A stretch of DNA of 64,000 bases from Ricinus communis (Eukaryota > Streptophyta > Magnoliopsida > Malpighiales > Euphorbiaceae). Both the position numbers and the translations under genes were made by a program. The notes under the pieces were generated by a model that did not search any database, was not told where the DNA came from, and saw only the letters and a list, made by a program, of their open reading frames with translations. The DNA is taken from the NCBI RefSeq assembly GCF_019578655.1, contig NC_063261.1, positions 14,188,216 through 14,252,215 on the forward strand. Direction: 5' to 3'. Of the stretch, positions 1 through 9,753 are shown one piece after another; the first letter of the stretch is position 1, and every line of letters begins with the position of its first letter.

Positions 1-96
1 ACCGATCTCTGTGGATTTGACCCTACTTGTCACTATTTACAAGTTATTTTTATTTGAAGAGTATGAACTTATTTTTGTTGGATTCGACACCCATCA
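1..96. other. unassigned left edge
   Basis: These bases do not match the corresponding positions in the two other kinase-locus copies, which become alignable at about position 97 (compare 16743 and 48864). No coding potential or repeat was recognised. Confidence 0.4.
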
Positions 97-827
97 GTAT
101 GCAATGTAGTCATTTGATCATTCCATGGTGTTGTTAAAAAATTTACTTAAGTTAATGTTCTTAAGGAACTTGGATCTCTCTTGTTTACTTTAAGATTTTA
201 TATGATGAGGGAGAATATTTAAAAGAAGTTCATGAAAAAATTGATAAGCTTGTGGGATAATTTTAAGTTCAGGTTCTATAAAATGTTGTTCAATAGGAAA
301 TTAATTGCATTCTTGTTTGAACTATGTTGCTCAATGTGGCTCTTTGGAGATTATTAGTCTTGTTGGGTTTTCTTTTCAAAGCAATATCATTTTATAATAT
401 GCAGTTTTGAAGTCTGACTTTTCAAAACTTTCTTGTTTCATCCTGGAAAAGTATCTTCTTTCTATTGTTGCAGTGATGATGGTTGGTTTTGCATCGGTCA
501 TATTAAAGTAGCTTTATTCTTAAACCATTATTATATTCTTGATCACAACTCTTCAATAAAACTTGCATATATAGTCAATTTGCTAGAAATCAGAAGCTTC
601 TTTTTCTTGTCTCAAAAATAAGCATCTAAAGGCATTGTCTAAGAACTAACAACACCTTCAACATGTTGGTGCCTCTTTGATAAAAAAAATGATAATGTGC
701 TTTTGAATTATCAAATTGTCAACACTAGCAAAGACTTTTAAGTAGTTAGTTAGGATTCATTGAATTTACTGATTGCATAATTGATTTGATGCTAAGTACT
801 TATATTTTCTATTATGCAAGGGTTGTC
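97..827. repeat. kinase-locus downstream segment, copy 0
   Basis: This is near-identical to 16743-17490 and, up to about position 573, to 48864-49346. It is the non-coding segment that follows the SnRK2-like pseudoexons in the two downstream copies, so the window opens inside a third copy of that module. A 62-codon open frame at 433-621 also occurs in the other copies, where it ends differently; I treat it as chance. It is preceded by an intron-like T-rich stretch ending in TTGCAG but resembles no kinase exon I recognise. Confidence 0.75.
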
Positions 828-869
828 TAAGATTCTGCAACATTTTTCTTATGGACTAAAAGTATTTGC

Positions 870-1730
870 TATAGTTACAATATAATTATAATAAATCAAT
901 TTGATAAAGAGGCATATTTTTTTTAAAAAGTACTTTTTCAAATTTGAATGTTTACTTTAAATTTTGTTATTTTGGAACTTGATACTTGTGTCTAGGTTGT
1001 CACTTAATGAGTTCACATATGCATTTGTCATGCCTCGTAGAGTCACATATAAATCATTCATCGTCATGTATGAAGGTTGTATATTGGTCTGACATATATG
1101 GACAAAAACATTAGTTTCAAAATAATAATAAAAAAATGAAATCAAATGATTGTTAAAAACTCAATCACTTTATAGTCCATATTGAATATGAATTTGAAAA
1201 AGACATGAAATATGAATGAACAATTTTAGATATAACTCGAGATATATTAAAGTCTAAGTTATCAGTCAATCAGTCGCATATGCATTGGTCCTGCATCAAA
1301 GTCACATATAAGTCATGCATTATCAAGTAATAAGGTCATATATTAGGATGACACATTAGTTACAAGGACATTAGTTCCAATATAATAATATAAGAAAACG
1401 AAATGAATGATTGTGCAAAATAACAACATTTTAGCGTTCATATTGTTAAAAATAAATTTTATAAGGACATGAAATGTGAATGAACAATTTTAGGCATAAC
1501 ATGAGATAGATCAAAGTCCTAGGTACGTAATATTTAAATATGAAATGGACAACACATCAAGGTGCAAGGAAGGAGTATAACATTAAGATCTTGATGTATA
1601 CGAGCGCATATTAAGTTTAATATCTATTATTTGGGTCCCATCCAACTTGCTGCATAAGTGTCTTTAGAGCAATAAAACTTGAGAATGACGATAAGTTTGT
1701 GAGTTGATACTTAAATTATCTTACTGTGTG

Positions 1731-1768
<38 letters not shown>

Positions 1769-4068
1769 TGTTGTTGTAGTTGTAATTGTTGTTATTAATT
1801 ACTACTATTACTATTACTACTATTTCTATTACTATATTGCCATGAGTATTATTAAGCTATATTCGATACTGTATTATACGATTTGATGATGTTTGGTTTA
1901 GTATATGCTAGAATTACATCTGAAATCAAAGTAGAAGTTTAGTAATAAGAGCCTAGGTTTATAATAATCAGTCAAGCAACTTGGTAAGTACATAATTCTT
2001 GATTGTCTTTTATTAATTTCTTTTATTTGTACATGATAAGTCACTTACTAGTAATAAAAGTTTTGCATGTATTAAATTTTACAAATTGGAAATGCTTTTT
2101 GGCAATCGGTCTTTAGTTTCAATATATCATAATAATTCAGTTTGATAAAGATAAAAAGGATTTGATAATAGTTTTAGAAGTAAATTTTGAAATTTGAATG
2201 TTTTATGAACTTTGTCATTTTGAAACTTCATGATTGTGGCCAAGTTGTCAGCCAATGAGTGGCATATGCATTGGTCATGCATAATAGTCATATATAAGTC
2301 ACGCATTGTCAAATACTAAGGTCATATATTAGCATGACACATTAGACACAAGGACATTATTTCTAAAATAATAATATAAGAAAATAAAATGAAATGTTTG
2401 TGAAAATAAAATCATTTTATAGTTCATGTTGTTAAAAATGAACTTTATAAGGATATGGATGATGAACAAACAATTTTGGGTATTGATCTAAAATTGATCA
2501 AACTCCTCGAGGTAAGTTATATTTAAGTATGAAATGGTCAATGCATCAAGGTGCAAGGAAGGAATACAACATCAAGATCTTGATGTATACAAACACTTAC
2601 TAATTTTGATTTCCATTTATTTAGGTCTCATTCGACTCGCTGCACAAGAGTTCGAAAGCTATAAAACTTAAGGATAATGAGAAGTTTGTGAGTTCGTACT
2701 TACCTTACTGCATGATATTATTATTGCTTTCATTTATAATTATTCCAATTATCATTGTTATTATTATTTCTACTACTACTACTACAACTACTACAATTAC
2801 GACTATTTCTACTATTACTGTGTTGCTATGAGTATTGTTAAGATATATTGGTTGTTGTATTATATGATATGAAATAATGTGATAATGTTTGTTTTAGTAT
2901 TTGCTAGAATTACATCCAATATGAAAATAGTGGTTTTGTACTAGGAGGCTAGGTTCATAATAACCAATTAAACGATTCGGTAAGTACACAATGCTTGATT
3001 GTTTTTTGTTAATTTCTTTTATTTGTACATTACAAGTCAGTTACTAGTGATGGAAGTTTTGAATATATTAAATTTTAAAAATTGAAAATATTTTTTGGCA
3101 ATTGCGGCTTTAGTTTCAATATACTATAATAAATCAGTTTGATAAAGGTAAAAAGAATTTGATGATTTTAGAGGGGCATTTTGAAATTTGAATTTTCTTA
3201 TGAATTATGTTATTTTGGAACTTGATTCTTATGTCCAAGTTGTCAATCACTGAGTCGCATATGCATTAGTCATGCATCATAGTCACATATAAGTCATGCA
3301 TTGTCAAGTACTAAAGTCATCCATTAGCATCACAATTTGGACAGAAAGACATTATTTTCAAAATAATAATATAAGAAAATGAAATGAAATGTTTATGAAA
3401 AATAAAATCATTTTAAAATCATATTATTAACAATGAACTTTATAAAGACATGAAAGTTGAACAAACAATTTTCGATATAATATGAGATTTATCAAAGTAC
3501 TCTTGATAAGCTATTTCTAAGTATGAAATAGACAACACATCAAGGTACAAGGCAGGAGTACAACATCAAGATCTTAATGTATAAGAGCACATACTAATTT
3601 TGCTTTCTATTTATTTAGATCACATCCAACTCACTCCACAAGAGTTTTGAAAGCTATGCAACTTGAGGATAACAATAAGTTTGTAAGTTGACACTTAAGT
3701 TACCTTAATATATGATTTTTATTATTGCTTTCATAATTATTATTATTGTTATTGTTATTATTCTTACTACTGTGAATGTGTTGCTATGAGTATTGTTAAG
3801 ATATATTTGTTGTTTTATTATATAATTTGAAATAATGTGATAATGTTTGTTTTAGTATTTATTAGAATTACATCCAGTATGAAAATAGTGGTTTTGTACT
3901 AGGAGGCTAGGTTTATAATAACCATTTAAGCGACTCGGTAAGTACATAATTCTTGATTGTTTTTTATTAATTTTTTTTATTTGTAAATCAGAAGTGAGTT
4001 ACTACTGATGGAGGTTTTTTATGTATTAAATTTTACAAATTTAAAATGTATTTTGGCAATTGGGGCTT
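870..4068. repeat. ~1 kb tandem satellite array A1
   Basis: About three and a half units of a long AT-rich tandem repeat. The anchor block GCATATGCATTGGTCATGCA or a close variant recurs near 1018, 1275, 2258 and 3253. The first interval (~257 bp) is a truncated unit and later ones are ~983 and ~995 bp. Each unit holds, in order: the anchor; a block containing AAAATAATAATATAAGAAAA; an ACATCAAGATCTT block; an (ATT)n/(ACT)n microsatellite; a GGAGGCTAGGTTCATAATAA block followed by a GGTAAGTAC-like sequence; and an ATACTATAATAAATCAGTTT-like block. The array ends abruptly after 4068 where copia sequence starts. No gene is seen in it. Confidence 0.9.
1731..1768. repeat. (ATT)n microsatellite
   Basis: About twelve uninterrupted ATT triplets at the standard microsatellite position of the satellite unit. 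The corresponding tracts in other units differ in length and interruption. Confidence 0.95.
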
Positions 4069-4104
4069 TTCGTAATCCTCATGCTCCAACTTGAGGGAGA
4101 GTAT

Positions 4105-4717
4105 TGAAGCTGATGTGTATTATGATAGTTGTAACTAATTTGATTAGTTTGGTTGGTTAATTGTTACTTATCTTTAGGAGAATGCTAGCAGTACATTGTC
4201 TTTGAATTTTGAAGTAAATATGAGACAAATTTATTGTTAATCTATTTTTCATATTTCTATTTACATATACTGTATAAAAGACCAGTTGAAGGATCAATGA
4301 AACACAAGTTCTGGAACACAAACTTTACACAAAGAAAGCAAGCTAGAAAATGAGAAACTCAAGTTATATGCATCGCTAACACAAGGTCTTAGACTTGACT
4401 ATGAAAATAGGTTATTCATTATAGATAAGATGAGATATTAGATATTTACGAAACGCTAATTGTACACAATAGACTTCTGCTTCCATACGTTAGACAACTA
4501 CATTTACAACGTCAACGTGATTCAACGAAAAAGGAAGATAAAGCTTCTTGACAAATGTCTAGTTAATTATTGTGTAAAATTTCCATTTACTGGATTTTCC
4601 TCATTTGTTTAGTTGTTCCTAAAGCAACAATTATTGTTTCATTAAAAATAGAATATGTTGCAGAATTGTATAAGCATTCTCTTCTCAAATCAAAATTTCT
4701 CTTATTTATATTTCTAT
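4105..4717 (+). mobile_element. copia LTR (element C)
   Basis: Bounded on the left by a polypurine tract and on the right by a primer-binding site. It starts with TG; the 3' end appears mutated because CA is not seen directly before the PBS. No second LTR copy was found in the window, so the boundaries are inferred. Confidence 0.65.
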
Positions 4718-4719
4718 CT

Positions 4720-4732
4720 TGGTATTAGAGCC
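4720..4732 (+). other. tRNA-iMet primer-binding site, element C
   Basis: TGGTATTAGAGCC differs by one base from the TGGTATCAGAGCC site used by many plant copia elements. Confidence 0.75.
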
Positions 4733-4989
4733 ATCAAAAGTCCACAATCGTTTTTTAAAATGATTTTGGTATTTCTTAGCACCTCCTTCTAAGTACTATG
4801 ATAGAAACTCCCACTTCTAGCAAAATTACAGAAACCCAAACGAGCCCTTCAATGGTGACTCAATCAGTTGCTATTAGCAACACCTCAAATCCCCTAACCG
4901 CCACTCTTTCTCTTATGCTGGATGAACATAATTTCTCCTCTGACGATGTATGGTTCTTGCTTTTCTCACTAGACAACGTCTAGATGGGT

Positions 4990-7860
4990 AGGGTTAATTA
5001 TTCTTTACCTTCTAATTTTTACTCTAATATACGAGTTGCTCCTTGTGTCGATTTTATTATATTAAATCCCTCTTTTATTTATATAAAATTAGCTATTACC
5101 CCCATTCCGTCCAAAATCAATACAATCAAATGATCAAATTAATAAATAAAATCACAATTTGATCATTGAACTTCTTATCAAGTATTAAAATCATATAAAG
5201 TTCTTAACCAAAAAAAGAATCATCCAAAATTAATTTTTTATCAAATTCAAGTAAAATCTTCATTTTTAGGTTAGTTTAATTCTAATGTCTATCAAAATAA
5301 AAACAAAAACAAATAATTCTAACTATAAATATGTATTCTATTTTAATAATTTAAATTAAATTATAAGAAATTAACTTTGGATGAATTTTGTATTTGGTAA
5401 AAGTTTAAGGACTAAGTTGTAATTTTATTTTTTTAATTTAGTCCTTTGACTGCATTGGCTTTGGATGAAAGAGGTTATGTAAGCATCTATTCTCCGAAAT
5501 CTAGATATCAAAGGAATTACAGAAAATCCAATAATAAAAGTTGCTTCTTCCGTGTCTTGAGGAGCTAAAGACGGTCAAATTCTAACAAGAGTTATGAGTG
5601 ATTAAGACGAATAATATTTTATGAAATCAATTTGAATTAAATTGACAAAATAAATTAGTTTTTGGGGTGAAATTAAGATAATTAGAAAGTCCAGGGACTA
5701 AATTATAAAACTTTCCAAAATTTGCTAACCTAGAGCCAATCTGCTTTGCATACAGTCAATCGACTGTAACCAAAACCGATCGACTCTGTGTAAAATCGAT
5801 TGGCTTTACTTAGTCCTGATTGGCTCAAAACACGAACTTTTATGTCATTTTGGATTTTTTTGGACTCTAAATGTCAAAAATTATTAAGATATGCATTCTA
5901 TAAGGTTTTATTGATAATTATTCAAAATTTAAAAAATTCTATATTTATCAATAATTATCATTTAAAACAGTTTAAATAAATCTAATAATTATTAAATAAT
6001 TCTGGTAATTATCAACAATTAAGGAGATTTATATCTTAAATTCTAGGGTTTTCTCTTTCCTTCTCTATAAATAGAAAAGGAAACCCTAGACCAAGGGGTT
6101 GGCAATTCTTGACAGAAAATGACCGTTAAGCTTTTGAGGCAAATATATTGTGATTTCTAAAAACTAAACACTTAGCCAAGTCACTCTAGCTTACTACCTA
6201 ATGTTTGGATCAACCTCCTCCTCTAGTCTCGAGACTCGAGGATTTGTACAATACGATGACAACCTAAGAATTCCTAAACCTATCATCTGATTATCTTCCT
6301 TTTCTTTTTTGTGATTTTTTTTGTATTTAGTAATATTCTAGGGTTTTGTTATGAATGCCTTCTAATAACTGTTTCACATGCCTAGATCTAGGATTACCAT
6401 GATGATTTCATTAAGTTTATATTTTTTTCATTACAATTGTGTTCTTGGGTTTTAAATATGATAACTTTTGTGTTTTTGACTTTCGAATATGATATTCCTA
6501 TGTGATAAATGGATAGATCAAAATGCTAGGTTTTCTTTGATTGTAATTAACAAATGTTGGCAATGATTGGATCTAAGTTTTATTAATTTCATATGATTAG
6601 TTTAATGTTCATGCTTTTAGAAATGAGTATGCCTAGGGAAAATTTCATTTACTATAAGTTATATTAAGTTAATTGATCTTACCTTAAAATAAGTTCCATT
6701 ATGTATCTTATAGTGTTTTGCATGTATGTTAATCATTTTTCTTGCATTTTTATGCATGGATCTCGGATGCATAGGAGTTTGGAGCATCGAACAATTAAAC
6801 CTAGCCTACAAAATAGTCTAGATTCGATCGACTCTATGAATAGCTAATCGATTGTACGTAGAGTTGATCGGCTCTATGATACAACCAATCAACTCTGTGA
6901 TACAGCCAATCGGTTGTTCGTCCATTAGTAACCCGTTTTACTGAATTTCGAGGATTTTCATCGTGTTTGCCCTGTTTTTGCATGTTTTCATTTATTTTTG
7001 AGTTAATTAGTTGTATGAGAGTTGTATTAGCTTAGTTTTATTGCTTTCTTTTTTATTTTATTTTTGCTTTATGTTTTGTGATCTGTATTTTGATGGATAA
7101 AAGCCTGCTTATGTGATTGATAACTAAAAAGGGCACATCTAGACCTAGGGCTTTTAATTAGACTTTAGCATGTAATTTATAACCCATTAGGTTAAAGAGA
7201 TGATAAATTGGGTATAAATTATAAAACCCAATTAGAATTAGGTGGGTTTTCCATGCTTAATTAAAATAAACTGACCCATTTAGACTTAGAAAATTAAAAC
7301 AGGCTTTGTATATAAAAGGTAGCCTATTAGGATTAAAGGTTGGTAAATTTTGGACTTAATAAGTTAAATTAGGTTAGACTTACTAGGCTTTTGCATGTAA
7401 TTAAGTAGTTAAGTAGTTTAATCAAACAAATAGGGAATTGGGCTAAGCTTAATAAAATGGGCTAGAATTATGTGGACCTAAGATGATGTATTGCTTGATG
7501 TGTAGAAAATTATTATGTTGCATTTATAGGGAATATGTTTTTAATTAATAAAATTGAAAGTAAAGATACACAATTATGGAATCTAGTACCTCACTCAATT
7601 AGAAAAGTGTCATAATGATTTACTCGAGTGGTGATTCATTTTCTCCGTGCTAGTCTTCATGACTAGTCGCTAAAGACACTTGGGTGCGCGCCCAAAACTG
7701 TCGACCCAAGTTTGTAGTTAATTTTGTAAGGGGGATTTAATATAAAGATCGACATGAGGGGTGACTCATATATTATAATAAAAATTAGAGGGTAAATAGT
7801 AATTATCCTAGATAGGTATGTTCTTGGAATAACACCTAAGTCAACTAAAAAAACTCCTAA
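4990..7860. repeat. segment B, copy 1 (LTR-like, non-coding)
   Basis: About 2.9 kb with no sustained reading frame. It recurs at 25411-26029 plus 29015-31280, and from 5855 onward at 36764-38827. A TATA-like TCTATAAATAG at 6063-6073 follows an AT-rich stretch and precedes AAACCCTAGACC, as in a retrotransposon LTR promoter. Two clusters of a CGATCGACT-like motif occur at 5750-5825 and 6828-6925. No LTR pair or primer site was found, so the assignment to an LTR or leader is an inference. Confidence 0.6.
6063..6073 (+). promoter_or_regulatory. TATA-box candidate in segment B
   Basis: TCTATAAATAG with downstream AAACCCTAGACC. It is retained in copy 3 (36973-36983) and changed to CCATAAATAG in copy 2 (about 29453). 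Retrotransposon-type promoter by position and context only. Confidence 0.4.
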
Positions 7861-7865
7861 GTCTG

Positions 7866-8575
7866 AACAATGGCGAGTTATTGATCAATCATAATTGGGA
7901 TGGTTACTTGGATCAATAATTCCCTTTGTGGCAAGTCAAGTTGTGAGTCTCACCAGCTCTCGCGATGTTTTGTTTATACTTAAAGAGTTTCATGGCACTC
8001 TAAATACAGCCCGTGTTAATCAACTTCGTTACAAACTTCAAATGACCAAGAAAACCTCAATGAAGATGAGTGCATACCTAAGTCATATGCGATAACTTTC
8101 AGATAATCTCACCCTTGCTAGAGAACCATTACTCAAAGCCAACTCATTTCATTTATTTTAGTTGGATTAAATACCTCATACCTACTAGTAATTGCCAAAT
8201 CAATTCTCGTTCAACTTGGACTTGGTCTAAGCTACATACTTAACTTCTTACATTTGAGAATACTCTTGAACAAATGAGTGCCTCTCCTCTTACTACTGAG
8301 TTATCCAAACCCTTAGTCAATTACTTTACTTTTAAACCTCCATCTGCCAATACCAATCCAAAATCTAGACCAAATAATTTTAATTCATCACCTTCAAACC
8401 GTGGACATCAATCTTCTACTAGCCATGGGGTATGAGGTCGTGGTGGTCGATCTTCTGGTCCTCGCTTAATCTGCCAAGTTTGTGGTAAACAAAATCATAC
8501 AGATGTTCAATGTTGGTATAGTTTTAATGAAACAAATCAATAGAGAATTCAACTCCAACCACCTTTGTTGATCTA
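7866..8575 (+). pseudogene. Ty1/copia-A gag remnant, copy 1
   Basis: A decayed gag polyprotein of a Ty1/copia element. The open piece at 7895-8095 has the UBN2-type gag pattern (WLLGSIIPFV, then a RVNQLRYKLQ-type helix and a KKTSMKMSAYLSHM segment). Beyond a stop the homology continues through a LHTQLLTFENTLEQM-like linker that is shifted in frame. A zinc knuckle at about 8472-8513 reads CQVCGKQNHTDVQC, a perfect CX2CX4HX4C. There is a stop just before the Gly/Arg-rich stretch ahead of the knuckle. Gag would coat the RNA in the virus-like particle. This copy cannot encode it because of several stops and frameshifts. The protease, integrase and reverse transcriptase are missing: copia-B sequence follows directly. 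Confidence 0.8.
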
Positions 8576-8579
8576 AGGT

Positions 8580-9699
8580 GCAATTAATCTCTATTTTGAT
8601 TATAACAACCAAATTAATTATCACTAACCCCATGACTGAGTGTCTATGTGATAGAGCATCAAAGGAACCAAACATATCCCAAACATTCTTTAACCTTGAA
8701 GCAAATCTTATAAATTTACCTCAAAAGCGCGGGGGCGCTGCAAAGGCGTGGGGGCGCTTTTCATAAGGTCAAAAGTTATAAGATGTTGAAAAGTCCACCT
8801 GACAGAAGCCCAATCATCTCATGACATTTGGCAGTCAAAGTGTCAGGTCGCTTCAGAAGTGCGAGGGCGCCACATTTTGGGTGTTGAGACAATTTCTGGC
8901 AGACGATAACGCGATTAGGAGCACGGGGGCGCTTCTAGGAGCGGTCAAGGCAAGCAGGAGGGTGCTATTATAGTGTGGGAGCAGGTTTTACAATTAGTGC
9001 GATGTCAGTAATCGCTGAGACTGCAACCACCCTATCAGTGCCACATGGCTTAGGAAGCGCGGGGGCGCTTTCCATGACTTTTGGCAATTTTTGCCAAGTC
9101 ATCAAATATTGCATTAAAGGAGTTTTGGCCTCATTATGACGTCTCTAAGGGGTTGGTATAAGTATAAACATCCCTCTTACACACATAACAATTAAGTGTA
9201 TGTGATAGATATACCAAAGCTCTTGCAAATTCATTTTTTACCTTCTTACACTCATTTTTCTTTCTTTGTAAAGTGTATTAAGTTGAAATCTTTATTCAAC
9301 TAAAACTTAGAAAGGGTTATTATGTGAGCCTAGGTATTAAAAACACAAGAAAATAGTTGTTGTGCAACCATTAATATTCAAGGGTTAAGGGACTTAGTGA
9401 GTGTTAATACACTAAGGGAAGAGGTTTAGTGTGAGCCTTAAAAGCACCAATTTGTGGGTGAAATTATAAAACCCAAGGTTGTAATCAAAGTGATTATAGT
9501 GAAATACTCAAGTGTGATCTTGAGGAGTGGGCGTAAGAATGTTTGTTTCCGAGCCACTATAAATCCCTTTGTGTTGACTTCTCTAGCCCTTAATCTCTTC
9601 ATCCTTTTCCTTAATCTTTTATGTTTCTACCTAAAGCCTCTTACTTCCGCAATTTGAGGTCACAATTCACACCCCCCTTGTTGGTTCCATGGGAAAACA
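8580..9699 (+). mobile_element. copia-B LTR, copy 1
   Basis: An LTR of about 1 kb inferred from its 3' end: CA at 9698-9699, two spacer bases, then a perfect primer-binding site at 9702-9713. A TATA-like GGTATAAGTATAAACATCCC lies at about 9156-9173. Five copies of an AGCGCGGGGGCGCT-like motif occur between 8726 and 9070, giving it unusually high local GC. The 5' boundary is not resolved (somewhere about 8580-8700) because no 3' LTR partner is present. Confidence 0.65.
9156..9173 (+). promoter_or_regulatory. copia-B LTR TATA region
   Basis: TATAAGTATAAACATCCC-type core conserved in all three copies (near 32566 and 40113), about 530 bp upstream of the primer-binding site. It probably marks the U3/R region of the LTR. 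Confidence 0.5.
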
Positions 9700-9701
9700 A
9701 G

Positions 9702-9713
9702 TGGTATCAGAGC
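9702..9713 (+). other. tRNA-iMet primer-binding site, copia-B copy 1
   Basis: TGGTATCAGAGC is a perfect initiator-Met-type site two bases after the LTR end. Confidence 0.85.
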
Positions 9714-9753
9714 AAAGTCACTCTTATCAAACTTAATTGCAAGTACGAAGATC

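Larger units (their letters stand above)
4071..4990 (+). mobile_element. Ty1/copia fragment C: 3' end, LTR, PBS, gag start
   Basis: A purine-rich tract (AACTTGAGGGAGAGTA, 4089-4104) precedes a TG-initiated LTR at about 4105 that runs to about 4717. The LTR has a TATA-like TATAAAAG at 4273-4280. A primer-binding site follows at 4720-4732 (TGGTATTAGAGCC, one mismatch to the initiator-Met type). A short gag-like start opens at ATG 4798; it contains a LDEHNF motif and then breaks. Because a 3' polypurine tract and a 5' PBS/gag start flank one LTR, this is either an LTR-LTR recombination product or the junction of tandem elements. The gag start (4823-4990) is shared with 25246-25410. Confidence 0.75.

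Noticed and set aside
433..621. 62-codon frame repeated at 17085 and 49205
   Set aside because: Shared only because the DNA is duplicated; the C-terminal ends differ between copies and no domain is recognised.
870..4068. CRISPR-like or phage-type repeat array
   Set aside because: Units are ~1 kb with no short direct repeats and unique spacers, and the context is plant nuclear transposon DNA.
8578..8766. Plus-strand frame at the copia-A/copia-B boundary (also 39536-39739)
   Set aside because: It could be a gag tail, but it reads into the GC-rich LTR motifs and has no recognisable domain.
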